From DAIDKA01 sp035485475 (lineage in GTDB: Bacteria; Pseudomonadota; Gammaproteobacteria; Steroidobacterales; Steroidobacteraceae), in the NCBI GenBank assembly GCA_035485475.1, contig DATHOA010000318.1, positions 1-47,930 of the forward strand: a stretch of DNA of 47,930 bases. Reading direction: 5' to 3'. A program made the position numbers and the translations under genes. Positions within the stretch are counted from its first letter, which is position 1. Each line of letters starts with the position of its first letter. Of this stretch, positions 34,687-42,552 are shown piece by piece. The notes under the pieces were generated by a model. It worked only from the letters and a program-made list of their open reading frames with translations, was not told the DNA's origin and searched no databases.

Positions 34687-36212
34687 CTTGCGGCCACTTC
34701 CTTTCGATTCCACCAGCCCCCGCCGAGTGCCTGGAACAATGCGACCGTGTCGCCGAAGCGTGTCGCCTGGGCCTGCACGCGCGCCAGCAGCGCCTGGTTG
34801 TAGGTTGATTCGGCACTCAACAGGGTCAGATAGTTCACGTAGCCGATTTCCATTTGCCGCCGAGTCAGATCGTAAGCCACCTTAGCGGCATTCTCGGTCT
34901 CGACGGCATCGGCGAGTGCATCGGCATCGGACTGGGAGGCATGCAGGCTGTCGGCGACGTTCTGGTAGGCGGTAATCACGGTGTTTTGATATTGGGCGGC
35001 TGCCTGCTTCAAGGCGGCGCTGGCGGCACGCTTGTTGTGCAGCAGGGTACCGCCTGCGAATATCGGCTGATTGACGCCGCCGACCGCGGTCCAGAACGCG
35101 CCGCCACTGCGAAATAGCGCTGGAATCTGGTCCGCGTTGCCGCCGAGTGTTCCGGTGATCGAGAATTGCGGCAGCATCGCCGCGACCGCCACACCGACCT
35201 GGGCGTTCGCGGCGCGCAATTGGTCCGCGGCGGCCCGCACGTCGGGACGTTGTTCGATGATCTTGGCCGGCAAGCTCACCGGCAGCTGCGGCGGCAGTTG
35301 CAGCGCGGCGAGTTCGAAGGTCCCCGCCACATCCTGGTTCGGCAGGTTGCCGACCAAAGCACGAATCAGATCGCGTGTCTGTTCGAACTGCTTTTGCAGC
35401 GGCGGCAGCATGGTCTGCGCCTGCGCGAGGGCTGCTTCCTGGGCCGCTACGTCGATGCGCATGGCAAAGCCGAGCCGGAACTGGTCGCGCAGAATCTGCA
35501 GGGATTTCTCATCGGAGGCGATGATCTGCCGGGTCGCCTCGATTTGGGCGCGCAGCGATGCTTCCTGGATGGCAGCACCGACGACATTGGCGGCGAGCGT
35601 GATGTAGGTGGCCTCCAGTGCGAAGCGCTGCGCGTCGGTTTGCGCCGCCAAGGACTCCACCTGTCGGCGATTGGCACCGAAAAGATCCGGCACGAATCCA
35701 ACCGTGAGTCCGGCGGTGTAAAACTGGTAGTAGAGCGGGGTAGCCGGCGCCGCAGGTTGCGAGAGGTTATCGCCATTGCCCTGGATGCCGGGGGAGGACT
35801 CTTGCGTGACGTTCCCGGCTACCTTGACACGCTCGCCCTGAAAACCGGCCGCCACATTGGGATAGTAGAAACCGCGCTGCGCGCGGACGTACTCCCGAGC
35901 CTGGGCAAGCGCCGCCTGTGCCGTCGGGATGGTCGGATTTGCCTTGAACGCCTGCTCGACCAGCGCATTGAGCGGCGCCGACTGGAACAGCTGCCACCAT
36001 TCAAACGGGATATCGCGACCGCTGATCAGGTGCTGCGCCTCCCCGCCGTGAACCGGCGCCGAGGCGCTTACCGTCGGCAAGGGTGTCGGCGCGTATCCGG
36101 GGTTGGCCGGCGCCTCGGGCGGGTGATAGCGCGGACCGACGGCGCAGCTGGAGACCAGCGCGACCGCTGCCACGAGCACAGTCGTATGAATGAGGGGCCG
36201 TATCGTCGACAT
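34683..36212 (-). CDS. NodT-family outer-membrane factor lipoprotein (copy 3)
   Basis: A 509-residue channel lipoprotein with lipobox LVSSC and the CAVGPRYHPPEAP motif. Both OEP repeats are present, and the C-terminus reads GGGWWNRKEVAAR, as in copies 1 and 2. The start is set at 36212 (MSTIRPLIHTTV), directly before the lipoprotein signal; a long upstream extension in the same frame runs into the fourth channel gene and is a spurious reading. No good ribosome-binding site precedes 36212. A gap of 71 bases separates it from the fourth gene, unlike the coupled copies, so it may be where the duplicated block begins. Confidence 0.9.
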   Translation of the reverse strand: MSTIRPLIHTTVLVAAVALVSSCAVGPRYHPPEAPANPGYAPTPLPTVSASAPVHGGEAQHLISGRDIPFEWWQLFQSAPLNALVEQAFKANPTIPTAQAALAQAREYVRAQRGFYYPNVAAGFQGERVKVAGNVTQESSPGIQGNGDNLSQPAAPATPLYYQFYTAGLTVGFVPDLFGANRRQVESLAAQTDAQRFALEATYITLAANVVGAAIQEASLRAQIEATRQIIASDEKSLQILRDQFRLGFAMRIDVAAQEAALAQAQTMLPPLQKQFEQTRDLIRALVGNLPNQDVAGTFELAALQLPPQLPVSLPAKIIEQRPDVRAAADQLRAANAQVGVAVAAMLPQFSITGTLGGNADQIPALFRSGGAFWTAVGGVNQPIFAGGTLLHNKRAASAALKQAAAQYQNTVITAYQNVADSLHASQSDADALADAVETENAAKVAYDLTRRQMEIGYVNYLTLLSAESTYNQALLARVQAQATRFGDTVALFQALGGGWWNRKEVAAR

Positions 36213-36283
36213 TACCGCGCAGTGTGGGGTGGCGAGCGCAAGCCGGACAACTCGGAGAACCCACAGTGGACCCCCGGCAGCTC

Positions 36284-37732
36284 CTAGGGTGTGGCCGGGG
36301 CCACCCCGTCCTTCCACCAGCTCCCGCCGAGCGCGACAAACAACCCGGCGGTATCCTGCAGCTGTTCGACCTGCGCCGTCGCATATCCGAGCCGCGCCTG
36401 CGCGTAGGTACGCTCGGCGTCGATGAGCGACAGCACATTGGAGCGGCCCACGGCATAACTGGCCTGCTGCAACTTCAGGGAATCGGCAGCGATCTGCAGG
36501 GAATGAGTGTAGACGCCGAGCCGCTCGGCATCGTGCTGCAGAGCCCACAGGTCATCGGCGACCTGCCCCAGCCCCTCCAGCACCACGCTGCGGTAGGTGG
36601 CCTGCTGCGCCAGCAAGGCATCGCGCGCGCCCCGGGCCTGAGCGCGCAACGCACCGCCTGCGAAGATCGGCGCCGTAAGCCCCGTGCCCACATCCCACAC
36701 CGTGCCGAACTGGTGAAACAGATTGCCGGCACTGAGCGCCTCACGGGTGAGTGCTGCCGACAGCGTCAGACTCGGAAACTCCTGCGCCACGGCCACGCCC
36801 ACCGCGGCGCTGGCGGCGTGCAGCTGCGCCTGCGCGCTGAGGATATCCGGGCGCTGCCGCACCAGCTCGGAGGGCACACTCACCGGCAAGCTGTTCGGTA
36901 CCGTGAGCTCGGTGATGTCAAAGTCGTGCAGGTCCGCCACATCCGGTGATCGTCCCAGCAGGATGTTCAGGGCATCACGGGCCGCCTCCAACTGCTGCTG
37001 CAGACTGGGCAGCTGCGTCAGGTCGGCAGCGAGCTGACTGTCTGCCGTGAGCACATCACTGCGCGCCACCGTACCTTCCGCGAACTCGCGTTGCGTCAGC
37101 GTGAGATTCTTGCGGTCGCTGTTGATCAGATCCTGCGTGGTGCTGATCTGCAGGCGCGTCGAGGCGATGGCGAGCGCTTCGCTCACCACGTTGCCCGTCA
37201 GCGTGAGATAGGCGGCGGCGAGCTGGTAGCGTTGCACCTCGGCATCGGCCTGGCTTTGCTCGAGCGAGCGCCGTGCCCCGCCGAAGATGTCCACCGCATA
37301 GCTCGCCGAGGCGCCCAGGCTGTAGACGTTGGTTGCACCTTGGACGCTGGAAGCCGCGCCCGCGGAGTGCTCCACCCCGGCATTGCCCGTCACGCGCGGC
37401 AGCAGCGCCGCCCGCGCCACCACGACTTGTTCCCGCGCCTGCGCGAGGGTCGCGGTGGCTGACTCAATCGTGGGATTGTGGGCGATGGCGCTCTTCACCG
37501 CCGCATCGAGCGCGGGCGAGGCAAACAGTTGCCACCATTGTGCGGGCAGGTCGGTACCGGTACGCACCGTTTGCACCACTGTGTCGGCGGCGGGTTGCTG
37601 CGCCGACGGCGGTTGCGGGCGCAGGTAGCCCTGCGCCTGTGGCGGTTGCGGCGCATGAAAGTCCGGTCCCACGGCGCAACCCACCGGCAGCAGCGCGGCC
37701 GCCGCAAGCAGCATGCCCGCCTTCCTATTCAT
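36284..37732 (-). CDS. NodT-family outer-membrane factor lipoprotein (divergent copy)
   Basis: A 482-residue outer-membrane channel lipoprotein (lipobox LPVGC, CAVGPDFHAP) with two OEP repeats. Sequence differs clearly from copies 1-3, so it is an older paralogue. Its ATG (37732, MNRKAGMLL) overlaps the macB stop by 8 bases, so this is probably the native partner channel of MacAB. The C-terminus is LGGSWWKDGVAPATP. Confidence 0.9.
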   Translation of the reverse strand: MNRKAGMLLAAAALLPVGCAVGPDFHAPQPPQAQGYLRPQPPSAQQPAADTVVQTVRTGTDLPAQWWQLFASPALDAAVKSAIAHNPTIESATATLAQAREQVVVARAALLPRVTGNAGVEHSAGAASSVQGATNVYSLGASASYAVDIFGGARRSLEQSQADAEVQRYQLAAAYLTLTGNVVSEALAIASTRLQISTTQDLINSDRKNLTLTQREFAEGTVARSDVLTADSQLAADLTQLPSLQQQLEAARDALNILLGRSPDVADLHDFDITELTVPNSLPVSVPSELVRQRPDILSAQAQLHAASAAVGVAVAQEFPSLTLSAALTREALSAGNLFHQFGTVWDVGTGLTAPIFAGGALRAQARGARDALLAQQATYRSVVLEGLGQVADDLWALQHDAERLGVYTHSLQIAADSLKLQQASYAVGRSNVLSLIDAERTYAQARLGYATAQVEQLQDTAGLFVALGGSWWKDGVAPATP

Positions 37733-39842
37733 ACCGCAGGGCATCGATGGGATTCAGGCGCGAGGCCCGGCGCGCCGGATAGTAGCCAAAGAAAATACCC
37801 ACGGCGGCGGAAAACACGAATGCCAGCACGATCACGCGCAGCTGCAGCAGTACCGGCCAGCCTGCCACGGCCGAAATGACCTTGGAGGCGATGACACCGG
37901 CGGCAATGCCCGCGGTGCCGCCCATCAGCGCGAGCAGCATCGCTTCGATGAGGAACTGCATCAGCACGTGCATGCGGCGCGCGCCGGTGGCCATGCGGAT
38001 GCCGATTTCGCGCGTGCGCTCGGTGACCGAGACCAGCAGGATGTTCATGATGCCGATGCCGCCAACGACCAGCGAAATCGATGCGATCGCCGCGAGCAGC
38101 AGCTCCAGGGCCTTGGTGCTCTCCTCGGCGACCTCCGCGATCTCCGTCAGATCGCGCACCACGAAGTCATCGGTCTTGCCGGGCAGGATGCGGTGCTCCT
38201 TCTCCAGGGTCTTTGTCACCTCATCCAGCGCGGGCTTGACGAGTGCGGGGCTGCGGGCCTGTACGAAAATGGAATTGACGAAGCCCTCGAGCTTCGGCGT
38301 CACACCGAAGGGATTTGGCGGCGGCCCGATGGTGGCGAAGATATTGTTCTGCCGGGTCTGCACCGAACTGACCGAGGCTACTCCCAGAATCCGCTCCTGC
38401 GAGGTGCTGAACGGGATCACGACGACATCATCCTGATCCTGGCCCGATGCCGAGTGCCCCTTCTCGGCCAGCACACCGACCACTTCCATCGGCACGTTCT
38501 TCACCAGCACGGTGGCGCCGAGGGGATCGGAGAACTCGCCGAAAAGATTCAGCACGACGGTATGCCCGAGTATGCACACCGCGGCGCCTTCGCGGTCATC
38601 ATCATCGTTGAAGTAACGCCCGCTGATGATGGGCCAGTGGCGAATCGACAGATAACTGGCCGAGACGCCCTGCACGCTGGTGCTCCAGTTCTTGTTGCCG
38701 TTGACCAGCTGGGTATTCTGCCGATTGATATAACTCACATCGGCCACGTCGGGATCTTCTTCGAGAATCGCGCCGACGTCACGCACCCGCAAGCTGGCCG
38801 CACTGCCGTTGCCGGCGCGAACTCCGTTGGTGCGGGTGGTGCCGGGCAACACCACCAGCAGATCCGTGCCCAGGCTCTGCACCTGGGCTTCGACCTGGGC
38901 CCGCGCCCCTTCGCCGACCGCAACCATGGCAATCAGCGCCGCAACCCCGATGAATATCCCCAACATGGTCAGGCCCGCCCGCAGCTTGTTGCGGCCGATC
39001 GCGCGCAGGGCTGCCAGAATTGCCATCCAGGTCAGCGATCCGGCCTCGAACAGCCAGCCATCCAGGCGCGATGCGTAGAGCCGCTCCGGGTGGCGCTCGA
39101 CCCGCGGCAGCTGCTTCGTGTGCAGGTCTTCGTGTGCTGCAGCCGTCGTCACATCCGAGATGATCCGCCCGTCGCGAATGGTGATGATCCGGTCGGCGAT
39201 CTGCGCCATTTCGAGCTCGTGCGTGACGAGCACGATGGTGACCCCGCGTTCACGGTTCAGGGCGCGTATGGTCCCGATGATCTCCAGCGAGGTCTCCGAA
39301 TCAAGGTTACCCGTGGGCTCATCGGCAAGGATGATGGCCGGATCGTTGACCAGGGCGCGCGCAATGGCCACGCGCTGCTGCTGCCCCCCGGAGAGCTGAT
39401 TCGGCTGGTTGCGCTCGCGGTGCGCCAGGCCCAGCAGCTGCAGCATCGCGCGCGCCCGCGCCGTGCTGCCGCCAATCTGCGCTGCGTAGAACAGCGGCAG
39501 CTCGACGTTCTCGAGGGCACTGGTCCGTGGCAGCAGATTGAACGTCTGGAAGACGAAGCCGATCCGGCGACCGCGTATGCGGGCCAGCGCCGGCTCATCC
39601 AGCTGCGCGACATCAACGCCCTCGAGCAGGTACTCGCCGCTGCTGGCACGGTCGAGGCAACCGAGCAGGTTCATCAAAGTCGATTTGCCTGAGCCGGAGG
39701 CGCCCATGATGGCGACGAACTCGCCGCGGCGGATGGTGAGACTCACTCCCCGCAGCGCGTGCACCTCGGTGTCGCCCAGCCGATAGACCTTGGTCACGTC
39801 GCGGATACGAATGATGGCATCGACAGCCGCCGCGGCAGTCAT
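37725..39842 (-). CDS. macB: MacB-type ABC export permease/ATPase
   Basis: A 705-residue ABC transporter with its ATPase first: Walker A GASGSGKST, Q-loop region, signature LSGGQQQRVAIARAL, Walker B ILADEPTGNLD and H-loop THE (about residues 10-235). The membrane part has a first helix near 290, a large periplasmic domain (about 310-580) and three C-terminal helices (near 585, 640 and 670), ending in the family tail ARRASRLNPIDALRYE. This is the MacB layout; known members export macrolides, virulence factors or lipopeptides with MacA and an outer-membrane channel. It overlaps macA by 4 bases and the channel gene by 8. The substrate cannot be told from sequence. Confidence 0.93.
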   Translation of the reverse strand: MTAAAAVDAIIRIRDVTKVYRLGDTEVHALRGVSLTIRRGEFVAIMGASGSGKSTLMNLLGCLDRASSGEYLLEGVDVAQLDEPALARIRGRRIGFVFQTFNLLPRTSALENVELPLFYAAQIGGSTARARAMLQLLGLAHRERNQPNQLSGGQQQRVAIARALVNDPAIILADEPTGNLDSETSLEIIGTIRALNRERGVTIVLVTHELEMAQIADRIITIRDGRIISDVTTAAAHEDLHTKQLPRVERHPERLYASRLDGWLFEAGSLTWMAILAALRAIGRNKLRAGLTMLGIFIGVAALIAMVAVGEGARAQVEAQVQSLGTDLLVVLPGTTRTNGVRAGNGSAASLRVRDVGAILEEDPDVADVSYINRQNTQLVNGNKNWSTSVQGVSASYLSIRHWPIISGRYFNDDDDREGAAVCILGHTVVLNLFGEFSDPLGATVLVKNVPMEVVGVLAEKGHSASGQDQDDVVVIPFSTSQERILGVASVSSVQTRQNNIFATIGPPPNPFGVTPKLEGFVNSIFVQARSPALVKPALDEVTKTLEKEHRILPGKTDDFVVRDLTEIAEVAEESTKALELLLAAIASISLVVGGIGIMNILLVSVTERTREIGIRMATGARRMHVLMQFLIEAMLLALMGGTAGIAAGVIASKVISAVAGWPVLLQLRVIVLAFVFSAAVGIFFGYYPARRASRLNPIDALRYE

Positions 39843-41152
39843 AGTCTGAATCCACCGCCGCCACGGGGCGCCGCATTCGCGCCGGGTGCGCGGTTGCCAG
39901 TGGTCGTGAGCGCCTGGGAGTCATCGGGTCGCACGGCGTTGACGACGACCACATCACCCACACGCAGTTCATCGCTGGTGACCTCCACCAGCGTGCCATC
40001 ATCCAGGCCCGTCTGTACGTTCACGGGCACGAGCTTGCCCTCACGCAGCACCCACACCCGGGCCGGGGGACCGGCGCGGCGGCCTTGACGGCGCGGCCGC
40101 TGTCCGGTGCCGGCAGGCGCGCTACGGCGCTCGCCACCGGGCTGGCGCCCGAGGCCTTGCGGAGTGAAGCGGATGGCGGGCAACGGCACCCGCAGTACAT
40201 TGGTCCGCTCCGCGGTGATGATATGGGCGTCCGCGGTCATGCCGGGAAACAGGGCAAAATCTGAATTGTCGACATCCACGACGACATCGTAGGTCACGAC
40301 ATTCTGCACCGTGATGGGCCCCTCGCGGATCTGGCGCACGGTGCCCTGAAAGGTACGGGCCGGATAGGCCTGCACGGTGAAGTTTGATTTCTGCCCGGGT
40401 TTCACATCACCGACGTCGGCCTCGCTGACATTGGTATCGACCTGCATCTTGCGCATGTCGCGTCCGATCAGAAACAGTGTTGAGCTTTGCAGATTCGACA
40501 CCACCGTCTGGCCCACATCGATGTAGCGCGTGATGACCATCCCGTTGACGGGCGAGACAATATTCGTGTACGCGAGATTCACCTGAGCGGCATGCAGCGC
40601 CGCTTTCTTCGAAGCGACGGTGGCAATGTCCAGATCGATCTGCGCCAGGTCCTGATCGACGGTGGACTTGTCCGTATCCAGCTGCTCCTGCGACACGATG
40701 CCTTCGGAGATCAGCTTCTGGTCGTGCGCATAGATGAGTTTGGCATTGACGGCGGCGACCCGGTCCTTGGCGAGCTGCGCCTCGGAGGTGTGTACGTCGG
40801 CTTCGTCACCGTCGACCACGACCTGGAATGGCAGCGGGTCGATGACGGCGCACGTCTGGCCGACCTTGACCGCGGTGTTGTAGTCGCATGACCAGGATTT
40901 GATGTTCCCGGACACATACGAGCCCACCTGGGCCGTCACGACGGGGTTCAGAGCACCCGTCATCGTGACCGTACGCTGAATGTCGCCGCGGGTTACGCGC
41001 GCCGTGACATAGCGCAGCGCATGATCACGTCCGAGATACCACCACAGGCCGCCGCCAATTGCTGCCAGCACCAGCGCAGCGCCCAGCCACAACAGGGGTT
41101 GACGCAAACTCGCCGCTGCCACGCGGTTCGCAGGAGAATCTGCCGCAACCAT
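39839..41152 (-). CDS. macA: MacA-type membrane-fusion adaptor
   Basis: A 437-residue adaptor: N-terminal anchor helix (about 20-40), lipoyl half-motifs near GSYVSGNIKSWSCDYNTAVK and VNGMVITRYIDVGQTV, a helical hairpin (about 105-165), beta-barrel and membrane-proximal domains. A basic, low-complexity insert (GRQPGGERRSAPAGTGQRPR, about residues 340-365) and a Gly/Arg-rich tail are unusual additions, though such inserts occur in this subgroup. It heads the macAB-channel operon and its stop overlaps macB by 4 bases. It would link MacB to the outer-membrane factor. The likely promoter is in 41153-41315. Confidence 0.92.
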   Translation of the reverse strand: MVAADSPANRVAAASLRQPLLWLGAALVLAAIGGGLWWYLGRDHALRYVTARVTRGDIQRTVTMTGALNPVVTAQVGSYVSGNIKSWSCDYNTAVKVGQTCAVIDPLPFQVVVDGDEADVHTSEAQLAKDRVAAVNAKLIYAHDQKLISEGIVSQEQLDTDKSTVDQDLAQIDLDIATVASKKAALHAAQVNLAYTNIVSPVNGMVITRYIDVGQTVVSNLQSSTLFLIGRDMRKMQVDTNVSEADVGDVKPGQKSNFTVQAYPARTFQGTVRQIREGPITVQNVVTYDVVVDVDNSDFALFPGMTADAHIITAERTNVLRVPLPAIRFTPQGLGRQPGGERRSAPAGTGQRPRRQGRRAGPPARVWVLREGKLVPVNVQTGLDDGTLVEVTSDELRVGDVVVVNAVRPDDSQALTTTGNRAPGANAAPRGGGGFRL

Positions 41153-41315
41153 GCTTCCTTGCTTGCCCGATCGGTAACTGAATCGGTGAGGAGGATGGCA
41201 GAATCTTCAGCGCTGTTTGCGAGCAATAAATGCCGCTTTTGCTCATTTTGCGAGTAACTGTAAGCAAAGTTTTTATGGTGCAGGAGTTGCGTATGCAACG
41301 GCACTCGCGCGGGTT
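41153..41315 (-). promoter_or_regulatory. macA upstream region with repeated half-sites
   Basis: A direct repeat TTTGCGAG occurs at 41216-41223 and 41247-41254 (31 bases apart, about three helical turns). GAGCAA (41221-41226) and TTGCTC (41239-41244) form an inverted pair between them. A GTAACTG motif also recurs near 41173 and 41254. It looks like a multi-site operator for macAB; which regulator binds is unknown, and the ModE-like gene ends directly upstream. Confidence 0.35.
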
Positions 41316-42500
41316 TCAGCGAGGTCTTGCGCGACGCCACCAGGGCAGCACGTCCTCAATGACCAGCACGCTGCCCGGGGCATCGGCAGGCCGGTAACCC
41401 GGCAGATCCGCCAGAATTCCGCGCCATCGCGGTCCGGCGAGAAGCTGTCGCAGACGATCGACGGCCGGGTGATGAATGTTGGGCGCGAGGCATGCGAGGA
41501 AGTAACTCTCCTCAACCAAGGGCACGAAATGCAGGCCGAATTGCAAGGCAGCCGCCTCGATGCCAACCCCTGCGTCGACCACGCCACTGGCCACGCACAG
41601 CGCAACGGCAACATGGGTGTTCTCGATATGTTCGAGGTCGCCGAGCACACTGCCGGGCTGCATCGCATGCTGATCAAAAAGATGATCAACGAGCATCCGC
41701 GTACCGGATCCGGGCTGGCGATTCACAAAGCGCAATCGATGGCGCGCAAGGTCGGGAAATTCGTGAATGAGCGCTGCGTGCTCCTTGCGCACCATCAATC
41801 CTTGCGTGCGCCTGGAGCAGGCGATCAATTTATGAAGCTTGGGCTTGAGCCAGGGCTTCAGGGCTTTGGCGAAGATCGGCGCTCCTGCGGACAATGCCGG
41901 AACGTGGAAACCGGCCACGAGACACTGCCGGTCATTGAGTGCCCGCAACGCCTCGACGCTGCCCTGAAACCCGATATTCAGATGCAGATTCACGGCCCTG
42001 GCGGCGTGCTGCTGCAGAATGGGCAGCGCGAGGTCGTGGCTGGCCCGCACCGTGAGCAACTGGTCGCGATCATCCCGCGCATCAATGAGGACCCGCTCCA
42101 GATCGGAACGCAAGGCTTCGATATGCGGTTGCATTCTGATTCGCGCCCGCCGTTCGGCCCAGGCGAGCCGCTGCGCGAATTCGGTGGGGCGTGCCTTCCG
42201 GCCCTGCGACCAGGTGACCAGCGGCTCACCGAGAATGGCCTCCCATTTGCGCAGCGAGTCCCACACATAACGGTACGAGGAATTCAGCAGCTTGGCGGCA
42301 TGGCGTATTGAACCGCCTTCCGTCACTGCCGCGAGTAATTCAAAGAGCGCATTGCGTACTTCTGCGCCGCACTGCTCGCCGGGTTCGAAAGCGTATCGAA
42401 GGTGCAGGCCGAGTTTCCCTGGCGCCGCCCGGCCCTTCGGCGCACGAGACGGCGCCAGCGCCGCCGCCTCGCTTTTTTTGGTTATTTTGGTCGAATCCAC
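41316..42500 (-). CDS. ModE-like helix-turn-helix regulator with periplasmic-binding-like domain
   Basis: A 394-residue one-component regulator. Residues about 45-110 resemble the ModE/LysR winged helix (LLAAVTEGGSIRHAAKLLNS, SYRYVWDSLRKWEAILGEPL). Residues about 140-385 form a PBP-like domain (LTVRASHDLALPILQQHAAR, RQPGSGTRMLVDHLF, VASGVVDAGVGIEAAA). Family members of this kind sense molybdate, tungstate or related ligands. The only start near the domain is GTG at 42500. Upstream, on the same strand, 52 bases away, is a siderophore-type TonB receptor gene, and the two may share an operon. The downstream gene is macA. A direct role in metal or oxyanion uptake is inferred from the neighbour. 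Confidence 0.8.
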   Translation of the reverse strand: MDSTKITKKSEAAALAPSRAPKGRAAPGKLGLHLRYAFEPGEQCGAEVRNALFELLAAVTEGGSIRHAAKLLNSSYRYVWDSLRKWEAILGEPLVTWSQGRKARPTEFAQRLAWAERRARIRMQPHIEALRSDLERVLIDARDDRDQLLTVRASHDLALPILQQHAARAVNLHLNIGFQGSVEALRALNDRQCLVAGFHVPALSAGAPIFAKALKPWLKPKLHKLIACSRRTQGLMVRKEHAALIHEFPDLARHRLRFVNRQPGSGTRMLVDHLFDQHAMQPGSVLGDLEHIENTHVAVALCVASGVVDAGVGIEAAALQFGLHFVPLVEESYFLACLAPNIHHPAVDRLRQLLAGPRWRGILADLPGYRPADAPGSVLVIEDVLPWWRRARPR

Positions 42501-42552
42501 ATGGCTAATGTAACGCGTTCAGCCCCTATAGACAGCTGCGGCCATGGCCGCG

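Noticed and set aside
36213..36548. N-terminal extension of the third outer-membrane factor
   Set aside because: This part of the frame overlaps the fourth channel gene in another frame, and the lipoprotein signal with its lipobox begins at 36212.
37713..39692. A 659-codon plus-strand frame
   Set aside because: It is antisense to macB, whose Walker and signature motifs are unmistakable. The predicted product is a His/Gln/Asp-rich shadow with no domain.
41217..42311. A 364-codon plus-strand frame
   Set aside because: It is antisense to the ModE/PBP-type regulator, which has recognisable HTH and PBP segments. No domain is seen in this reading.
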